A stretch of 64,000 nucleotides of DNA from Brumimicrobium oceani (lineage in GTDB: Bacteria; Bacteroidota; Bacteroidia; Flavobacteriales_D; Crocinitomicaceae), in contig NZ_QFRJ01000001.1 of the NCBI RefSeq assembly GCF_003143775.1, positions 186,001-250,000 on the forward strand. Reading direction: 5' to 3'. Made by a program: the position numbers and the translations under genes. Positions 8,380 through 17,112 of the stretch are shown here, piece by piece (position 1 is the first letter of the stretch; each line of letters starts with the position of its first letter). Under the pieces are notes generated by a model. That model did no database searches. It was not told the DNA's origin and saw nothing but the letters and a program-made list of their open reading frames with translations.

Positions 8380-9306
8380 TTATAAACTCAAAGCACCGTT
8401 TGTGTCGCGCACTTTATCTGCTGCTGCGTTAAACTTCGCTTTTTCGTCATCTGATAATTCGATTTCTACGATTTCTTCAACTCCGTTTCTTCCAATCAAT
8501 GCAGGAACTCCAAAACAAATGTCGTTTAGTCCGTATTCACCTTCTAAGTAAAGAGAACATGGGAACATTTTCTTTTGGTCGCATGCAATGGCTTGAACTA
8601 AACCAGAAACTGCTGCACCTGGAGCATACCAAGCAGAAGTACCTAATAATTTAGTTAAAGTTGCACCTCCAACACGTGTTTCTTGTTCAACAGACGCTAA
8701 TTGGTCTTCGCTCAAGAATTGAGTAACAGGAACTCCATTTCTTGAAGCTAATCTTGTTAAAGGAACCATTCCAGTGTCACTGTGCGCTCCGATTACCATT
8801 CCGTCTACGTCAGAAATTGGACATTCTAAAGCTTCCGCTAATCTGTACTTGAAACGTGCGCTATCTAATGCACCACCCATTCCAATAATTCTGTGTTTAG
8901 GAATATCAGTTGCTTTGTGTACCAAATATGTCATTGTATCCATTGGGTTACTTACCACAATAATGATTACGTTTGGAGAATGTGCTACTAATTGTTCAAC
9001 TACAGTTTTTACGATGTTTGCATTTGTACCAATCAATTCTTCTCTTGTCATTCCTGGTTTTCTTGGAATACCCGAAGTAATTACTGCAACATCTGAGTTT
9101 GCCGTTTTTGAATAATCATTTGTAGATCCAACAATTTGCGTATCAAATCCATTCAATGATGCAGTTTGCATTAAATCCATTGCTTTACCTTCAGCAAAAC
9201 CTTCTTTAATATCTAAAAGGCAAACTTCTGCTGCGAAATCTTTCATCGCAATATATTCTGCACAACTTGCTCCCACGGCACCTGCTCCTACAACTGTTAC
9301 TTTCAT
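8380..9306 (-). CDS. mdh: Malate dehydrogenase (LDH-like type)
   Basis: A TCA-cycle enzyme that oxidises L-malate to oxaloacetate with NAD+, 308 aa (usual 305-312). The Rossmann motif is GAGAVGASC (7-15) with Asp32 as NAD+-specificity residue. The mobile loop GIPRKPGMTREE has the substrate arginines Arg82 and Arg88. VSNPMD contains Asn120, and Asp148 and Arg151 lie in GGALDSARFKYR. The proton relay His175 lies in GAHSD. The Arg at loop position 82 marks malate, not lactate, specificity. Single gene with its own terminator. Confidence 0.96.
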   Translation of the reverse strand: MKVTVVGAGAVGASCAEYIAMKDFAAEVCLLDIKEGFAEGKAMDLMQTASLNGFDTQIVGSTNDYSKTANSDVAVITSGIPRKPGMTREELIGTNANIVKTVVEQLVAHSPNVIIIVVSNPMDTMTYLVHKATDIPKHRIIGMGGALDSARFKYRLAEALECPISDVDGMVIGAHSDTGMVPLTRLASRNGVPVTQFLSEDQLASVEQETRVGGATLTKLLGTSAWYAPGAAVSGLVQAIACDQKKMFPCSLYLEGEYGLNDICFGVPALIGRNGVEEIVEIELSDDEKAKFNAAADKVRDTNGALSL

Positions 9307-9455
9307 TATATTTTTATTTTATATTAAATAGAAAATTCTGACCACGAAATTAAGAAATTAATCAAAAATAGGAATAGGAAAACAGGATTTATTCTCAACT
9401 TACTTTTGTTATAGAGTCCTTTATAGCAATAGATTAAAGGAAAGTAGAAAATTAG

Positions 9456-9463
9456 TAATTTTG
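9456..9463 (+). promoter_or_regulatory. Candidate -7 element for sigma locus 2
   Basis: TAATTTTG fits the Bacteroidota -7 consensus TAnnTTTG, about 97 bp upstream of the sigma gene. No clear TTG lies 19 bp upstream, so this is only a half match. Confidence 0.35.
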
Positions 9464-9559
9464 AGACCTGTCTTTTCATCCAAAAAAATGAATTTAGAAT
9501 ATCTTTTATAGATTAAGGCAACCCCATGAACTATTAAACGTTTTTAAAATGAAACAGAA

Positions 9560-10132
9560 GTGAACAACGACGAACTCAAAGAATTAATTAAACGGTGTGC
9601 CGAGCAGGAAAGAAGTGCCCAGGAGCAGTTATTTAAGCTTTTCTATGGGAAGATGATGGGAGTTTGTATGCGGTACACAAAAGATCGTGACCGGGCCCAG
9701 GAGGTTGTTCAGGAAAGTTTTATTAAGATCTTTGATAAGCTAGCAGACTTCGATTTTAAAGGTTCATTTGAAGGGTGGGTAAGAAGAATTATGGTAAATG
9801 CTTCTATTGATGCGGTACGTAAAAGAAATCGCGAAGCCTTTTCTACAGATGAGGAATACATTTTTAATGGGAGAAGTTCATTTCAAGAACATGATTTAGA
9901 TGATGATATTACTAAAATTAAAGCAGAGTACGCAATGGAAGCAATTCAAGAATTGTCGCCAGCCTACAGAACTGTTTTTAATTTGTTTGTGATAGAAAAT
10001 TATTCTCATCAAGAAATTGCTGATATTTTGAATATTAGTGAAGGAACATCGAAATCTAACCTGGCGAAAGCAAAGCAGAATTTAAGAAAGATATTAAGTG
10101 AAAAATTTGTCAATTTAGACCATGAAAGATAA
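9560..10132 (+). CDS. ECF-type sigma-70 family factor (locus 2)
   Basis: 190 residues. Region 2 is about 20-90 (YTKDRDRAQEVVQESFIKIF, FKGSFEGWVRRIMVNASID) and region 4 about 128-182 with the helix-turn-helix NYSHQEIADILNISEGTSKS. The frame begins with GTG at 9560; the ATG 10 bp upstream (9550) opens only a four-codon frame MKQK whose TGA overlaps this GTG, which could couple translation. The stop lies inside the next gene (11 bp overlap). It is a typical ECF sigma with unknown targets. Confidence 0.9.
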   Translation: MNNDELKELIKRCAEQERSAQEQLFKLFYGKMMGVCMRYTKDRDRAQEVVQESFIKIFDKLADFDFKGSFEGWVRRIMVNASIDAVRKRNREAFSTDEEYIFNGRSSFQEHDLDDDITKIKAEYAMEAIQELSPAYRTVFNLFVIENYSHQEIADILNISEGTSKSNLAKAKQNLRKILSEKFVNLDHER

Positions 10133-11399
10133 TTTAGAAAAAGCATTTAAGGAGAGCTTGGAAGAGTATGAAGTGGCGTACGATCCAAAAGCTTGGGATG
10201 CTGTAAACGCCCAAATGAATAAGAATGCCTCGAGTACAAGTTCAATAGGTAGTGCCTTAAAATGGCTATTGGCTTTGCTGATAATTGGAGGCGTTTCTAC
10301 AGCTACATACTTTTTATTGGAGAAGGAAACTATAACTGAAATATCTGAAGTAACTGATACCAATGCAGAAATCAAATCGGATAACACAGCTGTTCAACAA
10401 ACAGAGCCAAAATCTAAAAAGTTAATCACCCTAGATTCATCTAATGAAGGTGAGGATAAATCTGTAATATCGATTGAGAATATAGAGGAGACTGAAGTTG
10501 ATTTCAAGGAAAACGTTAGAAGTTCAGACAAAGAAAGCGATGCAATCGTGGTTGAGGAAAAAGAAGCCAATGTAAACCATCAAAAACAAACAGAACCTAT
10601 TCTCGTTGACAAGCGAAATGAAAGTACTGATGCAAAACAATACATAGCAGGAAATATTTCAAGTGCAATTGTATGTCCTGGTGAGACCATAGAGATAATG
10701 AATCCTTCTTCAAGTGAAAAAGTGCGTTTTGAAATCAATAGCAATTGGGTTGTTTTGCAACCAAATAAAACACATGTTTTTGCACCAACAGAGTCTGTTC
10801 AAATTGATTTTGTGAATGACAAAAACGAATTAATTGAGTCGAAATACATCAAAGTCCATGAAGCGGTAAATCCAGATTTCACATTCGAAGCGAATATTTT
10901 TGAAAAAGGTCTGCCAGTTGTTATTGTAGAGGCTTTTGGTGATTACAAATCTTATCAATGGGAGTTTGATGGAGAGATAGCTAAGCCCGGAGCCATCGTT
11001 AAACATAGCTTTTTTGACAAAGGAGACTACAGTGTTGCGTTAAAAGTAACTGACGCTAACGGCTGTAATGCTTTTACTTCTAAAACGATACGCATTAGGG
11101 AGAAATACAACTTGATGGCTATGGATGCTTTTAAACCGAATGGAGCAGACTTTAGAAATAGAACATTTATGCCGTATTCATTGAAAGAAAGAGATGTTCG
11201 TTTCCAAATGACGATTGTAGATCCGGTTGATAACGGAGTCTTATTTACTTCCACAGATGCCGAGAACGCTTGGGACGGAACAGACCAAAGGACAGGTAAA
11301 ATGACGCCGAGTAACAAGACTTATATATGGAAGGTTCAGATTTTTAATCCCGTACCAAACGAAAGACCAATTTACGCTGGAACGGTTGTTCATAATTAA
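10122..11399 (+). CDS. Sigma-factor partner: one-TM protein with PKD and gliding-type C-terminal domain
   Basis: 425 residues. The cytoplasmic N-terminus contains YDPKAWDAVNAQMN (20-33), one TM helix spans about 45-66, an acidic linker follows to about 170, then a beta region, a PKD-like domain (about 245-325, with GDYSVALKVTDANGC) and a C-terminal domain like the CHU_C/gliding-motility type (about 330-425: FKPNG, WDGTDQRTGKMTPSNKTYIWKV). The last domain normally sits on T9SS cargo such as SprB-type adhesins, so finding it on an inner-membrane-anchored sigma partner is odd. It overlaps the sigma gene by 11 bp. Anti-sigma function is inferred from layout and from the motif shared with the 4650-5906 protein. 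Confidence 0.75.
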   Translation: MKDNLEKAFKESLEEYEVAYDPKAWDAVNAQMNKNASSTSSIGSALKWLLALLIIGGVSTATYFLLEKETITEISEVTDTNAEIKSDNTAVQQTEPKSKKLITLDSSNEGEDKSVISIENIEETEVDFKENVRSSDKESDAIVVEEKEANVNHQKQTEPILVDKRNESTDAKQYIAGNISSAIVCPGETIEIMNPSSSEKVRFEINSNWVVLQPNKTHVFAPTESVQIDFVNDKNELIESKYIKVHEAVNPDFTFEANIFEKGLPVVIVEAFGDYKSYQWEFDGEIAKPGAIVKHSFFDKGDYSVALKVTDANGCNAFTSKTIRIREKYNLMAMDAFKPNGADFRNRTFMPYSLKERDVRFQMTIVDPVDNGVLFTSTDAENAWDGTDQRTGKMTPSNKTYIWKVQIFNPVPNERPIYAGTVVHN

Positions 11400-11400
11400 A

Positions 11401-11462
11401 GCGTAGGGGCGGTTTGCGTAGGGGCGGTTTGCAAACCACCCTTACACAAACCGCCTCTACAC
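11401..11462. repeat. Palindromic REP-like element and possible terminator
   Basis: GCGTAGGGGCGGTTT occurs twice in tandem (11401 and 11416). The second copy pairs with an imperfect inverted copy (GGTTTGCAAACC core at 11426-11437), and the first pairs with CAAACCGCCTCTAC at 11448-11461. It sits between convergent genes. The same GGTTTGCAAACC core recurs at 30432. Its G+C content is far above the surroundings. Confidence 0.75.
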
Positions 11463-11477
11463 AACCCCCCCAAACCA

Positions 11478-12767
11478 TTATTCCACGATTAATTTCTTAG
11501 TCAACATACCTTTTTCGGTTTCAATTTTTATAAAGTAAACACCTAGGTTTAATGAACTGATATTGATGTTAGCAAAAGATTCATTTACCTGTTGCTTTAG
11601 CACCTTTCTTCCGTTTATATCGAGTAATGTAATATTCTTAATTATAAATCCTTCCAAAGAAACTGCTATTTCATTTTGAGCTGGATTAGGATACATTAAA
11701 AGTAATTCTTCCATTTGTTCAATTTCAATACCCGCTGGACCGTTTAGTGGGTGACAAGGAATTGGATCGGCTGGTGTGTTGCAGATACAATACTCAGGCT
11801 CTCCACAAACTTCGCTTAGCAAAAATTGAGTGATGTATTGTTCTGTAGTGTCTAAGTAAGCGGAACTGGTTTGATGAGGAACATGTCCAGCACCATATTC
11901 AGCTTTAAAACAGTTTTTAATTCCTAAACTTTCAGCTTTCTTGTGAACGGTTTCGCTACCATCTACAACCAATAAATCAAAGATGGCAACAGAAATCATG
12001 TCTGTTCCAAAAGGAACGGTGTCATCTGTGTCTCCGTGAAGGCTTAAAACCGGAGTTGTATTGTTGTTCATGCAAGAGGTGTCACCCAGCGCACCTGCGA
12101 GACTCACCACAGCTTTCACATCGGAGGTATAGCCTGGATTTCCAGAATTCCCTTCCAGTCCGCCTGATAATGAAGGGTCAGTCATGTTAATGTAAGATGG
12201 AATTTCAGAAGTTTGGTCCAAATAACTTAAATGCAAAGCCACAAAGCCACCTGCGGAACTTCCCACTAAAAAAATATTGGTGGTATCAATTCCGTAAGGA
12301 TTATTATCAACAGCGACAGATTTTTTAAAGAATCGGACGGCAGCCCTCGCATCTTGAGTTGCCCGCATCACTGCCTCAGAAGATCCCGACTCACCAGGTC
12401 CAGACGCCGTGAAAAGGTCTTTCATTCCAAGTCTATAGCTAATGGAAGAGGTTACGTAGCCTTTCTTGGCGTACATCTCAGCCAATGGCACAACATCAAT
12501 TCCTGTCTTAGAACCCAAAACAAATGAGCCCCCATGAATAAAAATAATGAGTGGTCTAGAATTATCCGTGTCACCCGTTGGTCGATAGATGTCTAAAAAT
12601 AAATCCTGATTTGTTCCATCGAAGTTGAGGTTTGCGCCATATTGAATATCGGCGGTTAAATCGAAATTGGTAAAAATTTCATTTTCATAACGTCCATTCG
12701 TGCAGTCCTGCGCTTGAACAGAGAAGAGGGCAGCGATTGCGGCTCCTAATAAGTAGATTTTTTTCAT
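11478..12767 (-). CDS. Secreted alpha/beta hydrolase (carboxylesterase-like) with T9SS sorting domain
   Basis: 429 residues from Met at 12767, where MKKIYLLGAAIAALFSVQAQ is a clean signal peptide; an upstream extension to 12812 is not needed. The hydrolase domain has the oxyanion HGGSFVLG, nucleophile motif GSSAGG, acid in HGDTDDTVP and His in GAGHVPHQ, as in the BD-FAE/esterase-lipase group that includes feruloyl and acetyl-xylan esterases. The C-terminus (about 350-429) is a type A T9SS sorting domain (MYPNPAQNEIAVS, LLDINGRKV, LNLGVYFIKI, KKLIVE). It probably hydrolyses an ester outside the cell; the substrate is not predictable. Confidence 0.88.
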   Translation of the reverse strand: MKKIYLLGAAIAALFSVQAQDCTNGRYENEIFTNFDLTADIQYGANLNFDGTNQDLFLDIYRPTGDTDNSRPLIIFIHGGSFVLGSKTGIDVVPLAEMYAKKGYVTSSISYRLGMKDLFTASGPGESGSSEAVMRATQDARAAVRFFKKSVAVDNNPYGIDTTNIFLVGSSAGGFVALHLSYLDQTSEIPSYINMTDPSLSGGLEGNSGNPGYTSDVKAVVSLAGALGDTSCMNNNTTPVLSLHGDTDDTVPFGTDMISVAIFDLLVVDGSETVHKKAESLGIKNCFKAEYGAGHVPHQTSSAYLDTTEQYITQFLLSEVCGEPEYCICNTPADPIPCHPLNGPAGIEIEQMEELLLMYPNPAQNEIAVSLEGFIIKNITLLDINGRKVLKQQVNESFANINISSLNLGVYFIKIETEKGMLTKKLIVE

Positions 12768-13042
12768 ATTTATGTTTTTAAAATGAGTACTACACCAACT
12801 TGTTTTGGACAAGTTAACAACTGGTGTTTGGCTTAAATGTACTACAAAAAGTTAATTTTTAATTTGTTTGAACGGTTTTATTGGGTTGAAGTTTTGATGG
12901 AATAGTGGATTGTCTAACCTTCTTCATCAATGTTTTAGGTCTTTCACTACACAAACAGCATGCTAACTTAAGGTGCTGATAGTCTTGACCATTTATTCAA
13001 GAAAATATTCTAGTAATAAATAGCATAACAAAATAAAACTAC
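12768..13042. other. Gene-free stretch between esterase and rpsO
   Basis: Divergent promoter region. It has an inverted ACACCA/TGGTGT pair around 12790-12825 near the esterase start. Nothing else stands out before the rpsO -7 element. Confidence 0.4.
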
Positions 13043-13050
13043 TATCTTTG
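13043..13050 (+). promoter_or_regulatory. -7 element of the rpsO promoter
   Basis: TATCTTTG matches the TAnnTTTG consensus exactly, 51 bp upstream of the rpsO start codon. The -33 TTG is not obvious. Confidence 0.55.
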
Positions 13051-13100
13051 CGGCTGTGTTTAAAGTAACACGTACATAAAAATCATTAAATAATATTGGA

Positions 13101-13370
13101 ATGTATTTAGCAACTGAAAAGAAAGAAGAAATTTTTAAAAAGCACGGGAAGTCTGAAAAAGACACTGGTTCTGCAGAAGGGCAGATCGCTTTATTCACTT
13201 ACCGTATCAGCCACTTGACTGGTCACTTGAAGAATAATCGTAAAGATTACGCTACACAAAGAGCACTTCAATTGTTGGTTGGTAAAAGAAGAAGTCTTTT
13301 GGATTACTTGAAGAAAAAAGACATCATGCGTTACCGTGCGATAGTGAAAGAATTAGGATTGAGAAGATAA
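13101..13370 (+). CDS. rpsO: 30S ribosomal protein S15
   Basis: 89 residues, the exact normal length. It has the S15 signature from [21 protein letters not shown] through [23 protein letters not shown] to the C-terminal [14 protein letters not shown]15 binds the central domain of 16S rRNA early in 30S assembly. It has its own promoter element and a strong terminator, followed by pnp, the widely conserved rpsO-pnp order. Confidence 0.97.
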   Translation: MYLATEKKEEIFKKHGKSEKDTGSAEGQIALFTYRISHLTGHLKNNRKDYATQRALQLLVGKRRSLLDYLKKKDIMRYRAIVKELGLRR

Positions 13371-13392
13371 TTTTTGATCAACATTTTCAAAT

Positions 13393-13434
13393 AAAAAGGG
13401 GAGCAATCGAGTTTAATCGAAGTTCCCCTTTTTT
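13393..13434 (+). terminator. Terminator after rpsO
   Basis: 10 bp perfect stem AAAAAGGGGA / TCCCCTTTTT (13393-13402 with 13424-13433) with a T-run on the plus strand, 22 bp after the rpsO stop. Confidence 0.9.
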
Positions 13435-13638
13435 GCTAAATTGAAAGTTAGGAAACTAAATTCTTTAATCTAAAATTAAGAAATTAAGTTTTTTAATTTT
13501 TGATAAGAAGTCTTTAAAGACAAGGCATGCGAAGATTTTTAATGCAGGAGTTTATTTTTATCAATGACTGCATTAAAAAGCAAGCATAACGCAGGATTTG
13601 AGGACTTATTATAAAAAATAATGTGTAAATAAATAAAT

Positions 13639-15774
13639 ATGAATATAGGAATAAAAAAGTCCATCACTATAGGAGGTAAAGATATCTCCGTAGAGACTGG
13701 AAAGCTTGCAAAACAAGCCGACGGTTCAGTAGTGTTACAAATGGGCAACACAGTGTTATTAGCTACTGCTGTGTCTTCAAAAGAAGCTAAAGAAGGAATC
13801 GATTTTCTTCCATTAACTGTTGACTACCGTGAGAAATTTGCGGGTGCTGGACGTATCCCAGGTGGGTTCTTGCGTCGTGAGGCTCGTCCATCAGATATGG
13901 AGGTTTTAATTATGAGATTAGTCGACAGAGCATTACGTCCTTTGTTTCCAGATGATTACCATGCGGAAACACAAGTAATGATTCAGATGATGGCTTACGA
14001 TGGTGAGCACATGCCTGATACATTGGCTGGATTTGCTGCATCTGCTGCATTGGCTGTTTCTGACATTCCATTTAATGGACCAATGTCCGAAGTGCGTGTT
14101 GCGCGTGTTGACGGTGAATTTATTATTAACCCATTAAAGTCTGAACTTGAAAAAGCAGATATGGAGTTAATGATTGCAGGTACAATGAAAGACGTTGTAA
14201 TGATCGAGGGTGAAATGCACGAAGCGCAAGAATCTGAATTGATCGAAGCAATTAAAATAGCACATGAAGCAATTAAAGAACAATGTCAGTTCCAATTAGA
14301 TTTGGCTGCTGAAGTTCCTGCTTCTTCTCCAAAAAGAGAATACAATCACGAAGACAGTAATGCAGATTTAGAGCAAAAAATTCATGACTTTGCTTATGCG
14401 AAGTGTCAGGAAGTAGCGCGTCAAGGTTCTGCTGATAAAAACAAGCGTTCTGAAGGATTCAAAGCAATCAAAGAAGAAGTGAAAGCTTTATTTACTGAAG
14501 AGGAATTAGAAGAGTACGGAAAATTAGTGGGTACTTACTATTCTAAAACAATGAAAGAAGCTGTTCGTGATGTAATCTTGAATGAGCGTATTCGTTTAGA
14601 CGGAAGAAAGTTTGATGAAATTCGTCCAATTTGGAGTGAAGTAAACTATTTGCCAATGGTACACGGTTCTGCTGTGTTTACACGTGGTGAAACTCAATCA
14701 TTGACAACACTTACTTTGGGTGGTAAAATGCAAGAGCAAATGATTGATGCTGCAACGAAACAAGGTACTGAAAAGTTCATGTTGCACTATAACTTCCCAC
14801 CATTTAGTACGGGAGAAGCTTACCCAATTAGAGGAACTTCTCGTCGTGAGATTGGTCATGGAAACTTGGCATTGCGTGCGTTGAAATACGTTTTGCCAGA
14901 AGATAATCCTTATACAATTCGTTTAGTTTCAGAGATTTTAGAATCTAACGGTTCTTCATCTATGGCTACTGTTTGTGCAGGTACACTTGCATTGATGGAT
15001 GGTGGTATTCCAATTAAAGCTCCAGTTTCTGGAATCGCGATGGGATTAATCATGAACAAAGAAGGAAAATACGCTGTATTGTCTGATATCTTAGGAGATG
15101 AAGATCACTTAGGAGACATGGATTTCAAAATTACAGGTACTGCAAAAGGAATTACTGCTTGTCAAATGGACATTAAAGTAGACGGATTGCCTTATGAAGT
15201 ATTGACAGAAGCTTTAGAGCAAGCGAAAGCGGGAAGAATGCACATTTTAGGAGAAATCTTAAAAACAATTTCTGAACCAAATGCTGACCTTAAGCCATCT
15301 GCACCAAGAGTTGAAACGATTCGCGTTCCTAACGAAGCGATTGGAGCAATTATCGGACCTGGTGGAAAAATCATTCAACAAATTCAAAAAGATACAGGAG
15401 CAACTGTAATGATTGAAGAGGATGAAAACACTGGAGAAGGAATAGTACAAATTTTAGCAGAAGGAGCAGAGCCAATGGAAGCTGCAACGAAATCTATTCG
15501 TTCAATTGCATTCCCTCCAACTGTTGAAGAAGGTGCAACTTATGAAGGTAAAGTAAAGTCTGTTCAAGCTTATGGTGTATTCGTTGAGATATTACCAGGA
15601 GTTGACGGATTAATTCACGTTTCCGAGTTTGCTAACGAGCGTATTGCTAAAATGGAAGATGTTGCCAAAGAAGGTGATTTGCTGAAATTTAAAGTAGTTG
15701 GTCGTGATCCAAAATCTAAGAAATGGAAACTTTCAAGAAAAGTTCTTTTAGAAAAAGAAGAGAAAAAAGATTAA
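13639..15774 (+). CDS. pnp: Polynucleotide phosphorylase
   Basis: 711 residues, full length. It degrades RNA 3'-to-5' with phosphate, as a trimer and often with the degradosome. Domains in order are: first RNase PH domain (about 1-220), helical linker (about 235-320), second RNase PH domain (about 320-545, with [20 protein letters not shown] and the catalytic acids in the [15 protein letters not shown] and CQMDIKVDG stretch), KH domain (about 553-615, with [11 protein letters not shown]) and S1 domain (about 630-705, with [17 protein letters not shown]). It follows rpsO but has a 200 bp gap after the rpsO terminator, so its own promoter is likely. Confidence 0.97.
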   Translation: MNIGIKKSITIGGKDISVETGKLAKQADGSVVLQMGNTVLLATAVSSKEAKEGIDFLPLTVDYREKFAGAGRIPGGFLRREARPSDMEVLIMRLVDRALRPLFPDDYHAETQVMIQMMAYDGEHMPDTLAGFAASAALAVSDIPFNGPMSEVRVARVDGEFIINPLKSELEKADMELMIAGTMKDVVMIEGEMHEAQESELIEAIKIAHEAIKEQCQFQLDLAAEVPASSPKREYNHEDSNADLEQKIHDFAYAKCQEVARQGSADKNKRSEGFKAIKEEVKALFTEEELEEYGKLVGTYYSKTMKEAVRDVILNERIRLDGRKFDEIRPIWSEVNYLPMVHGSAVFTRGETQSLTTLTLGGKMQEQMIDAATKQGTEKFMLHYNFPPFSTGEAYPIRGTSRREIGHGNLALRALKYVLPEDNPYTIRLVSEILESNGSSSMATVCAGTLALMDGGIPIKAPVSGIAMGLIMNKEGKYAVLSDILGDEDHLGDMDFKITGTAKGITACQMDIKVDGLPYEVLTEALEQAKAGRMHILGEILKTISEPNADLKPSAPRVETIRVPNEAIGAIIGPGGKIIQQIQKDTGATVMIEEDENTGEGIVQILAEGAEPMEAATKSIRSIAFPPTVEEGATYEGKVKSVQAYGVFVEILPGVDGLIHVSEFANERIAKMEDVAKEGDLLKFKVVGRDPKSKKWKLSRKVLLEKEEKKD

Positions 15775-15799
15775 TCTTTAAGATCTAATTTTAAAATAT

Positions 15800-15832
15800 A
15801 AACCGTCTCAAGTAATTGGGGCGGTTTTTTTG
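15800..15832 (+). terminator. Terminator after pnp
   Basis: Stem AAACCGtCtC / GgGgCGGTTT followed by a T-run, 25 bp downstream of the pnp stop. Confidence 0.8.
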
Positions 15833-15966
15833 GTTCTATAGAATCAAAATTCTTATAATGTAATCAAAAAAATAATTGTATTTTAATCATTTAAAGTGAT
15901 TGTTTTACTATCTTAGTTAAGAAATCAATCAGTTAATAATTTTTCAACACCTAAAAAATTGAAATT

Positions 15967-16956
15967 ATGAATAGTGAAATTCTTATCTATCAAAACCAAG
16001 AGGGTAATGTCAAAATAGATGTTCATCTAGAAAATGACACAGTTTGGTTAACCCAAGCGCAAATGGCGAATTTGTTTGGTAAAGCGAAGTCAACAATAAA
16101 TGAGCATATTAAAAACATCTATGAAGAAGGCGAGTTAATAAAAGAAGATACTTTGCAGAAATTCGGAAATTCCGAATTTCAACAGAAGCCTTTACATTAC
16201 TACAATCTGGACGTTATTATCTCCGTTGGCTACAGAGTGAGATCTCTACAAGGAACTCAGTTTCGTATTTGGGCTACTCAGCGATTAAAAGAATATATTA
16301 TTAAAGGTTTTGCTTTAAATGATGACCGATTTAAATCGGGCCAGTCCATGAATTACTTTAATGAGTTGCAAGACCGTATTCGTGAAATACGGATTTCGGA
16401 AAAGTTTTTCTATCAGAAAATTAAAGATATTTATACAACTAGTATAGATTATGACCCTAAGTCTTCAAAGACAATTGAATTCTTTAAAATAGTTCAAAAC
16501 AAATTGCTTTGGGCAATTAGTAAACAGACCGCGGCAGAGATAGTTTTTGAACGTGCAGATGCTGATCTTCCGCTTCTAGGTATGTTTTCTTATGATAAAA
16601 AAGATAAATCCTCAATTAGAAAAGCAGAAATTAGTATTGCTAAAAACTACCTCAATGAAGATGAAATGAAGCTTTTAGGCCTATTGGTAGAGCAGTATTT
16701 GGCTTTTGCGGAAACTATGGCACAACAAGAAATTCCAATGTATATGAAAGATTGGGCGAACCGTTTAGATAGTATTTTACAGCTTAATGGTCGAGAATTA
16801 CTAACACATGCTGGCAAAATTTCTCATAAAATGGCTGTAGACAAGTCAGGACTTGAATATGAAAAGTTTAAAGAAAAACAAAAAGTTATTGAAAAAGAAT
16901 TGAGTTTAAAAGAATTAGTGGATGACATAAATAAACTACAAAAACGTAAAAGCTAA
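15967..16956 (+). CDS. RhuM family protein
   Basis: 329 residues matching the 'virulence RhuM' family (PF13310). The N-terminal DNA-binding-like part has VWLTQAQMANLFGKAKSTINEHI (a winged-helix/Bro-N-like segment). It is followed by the highly conserved core YYNLDVIISVGYRVRSLQGTQFRIWATQRLKEYI (near residues 79-112), a helical middle and a basic C-terminus. The first member was named in a Salmonella pathogenicity island. Molecular function is unknown; family members are often scattered by transfer and next to restriction or defence genes. Here it stands alone between pnp and porP/sprF. The coding sequence contains a perfect 23 bp palindrome at 16158-16180. Confidence 0.88.
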   Translation: MNSEILIYQNQEGNVKIDVHLENDTVWLTQAQMANLFGKAKSTINEHIKNIYEEGELIKEDTLQKFGNSEFQQKPLHYYNLDVIISVGYRVRSLQGTQFRIWATQRLKEYIIKGFALNDDRFKSGQSMNYFNELQDRIREIRISEKFFYQKIKDIYTTSIDYDPKSSKTIEFFKIVQNKLLWAISKQTAAEIVFERADADLPLLGMFSYDKKDKSSIRKAEISIAKNYLNEDEMKLLGLLVEQYLAFAETMAQQEIPMYMKDWANRLDSILQLNGRELLTHAGKISHKMAVDKSGLEYEKFKEKQKVIEKELSLKELVDDINKLQKRKS

Positions 16957-17112
16957 ATCATTATGAGAATACGCTTATAGTTCTTCGCTTGGTTTTAACT
17001 TGAAAATAATTAGGGCCACTTAAAACAATCAATTATATTCATAAAATCCAAGCTCTTCACTTTAGGTTTCGTTTTGATATTAGAAGTAAATTTTAATTAT
17101 ATTTACCACACT

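Noticed and set aside
15967-16956. Restriction or defence island around rhuM
   Set aside because: No restriction, methylase or toxin gene is adjacent; the gene stands alone between housekeeping genes.
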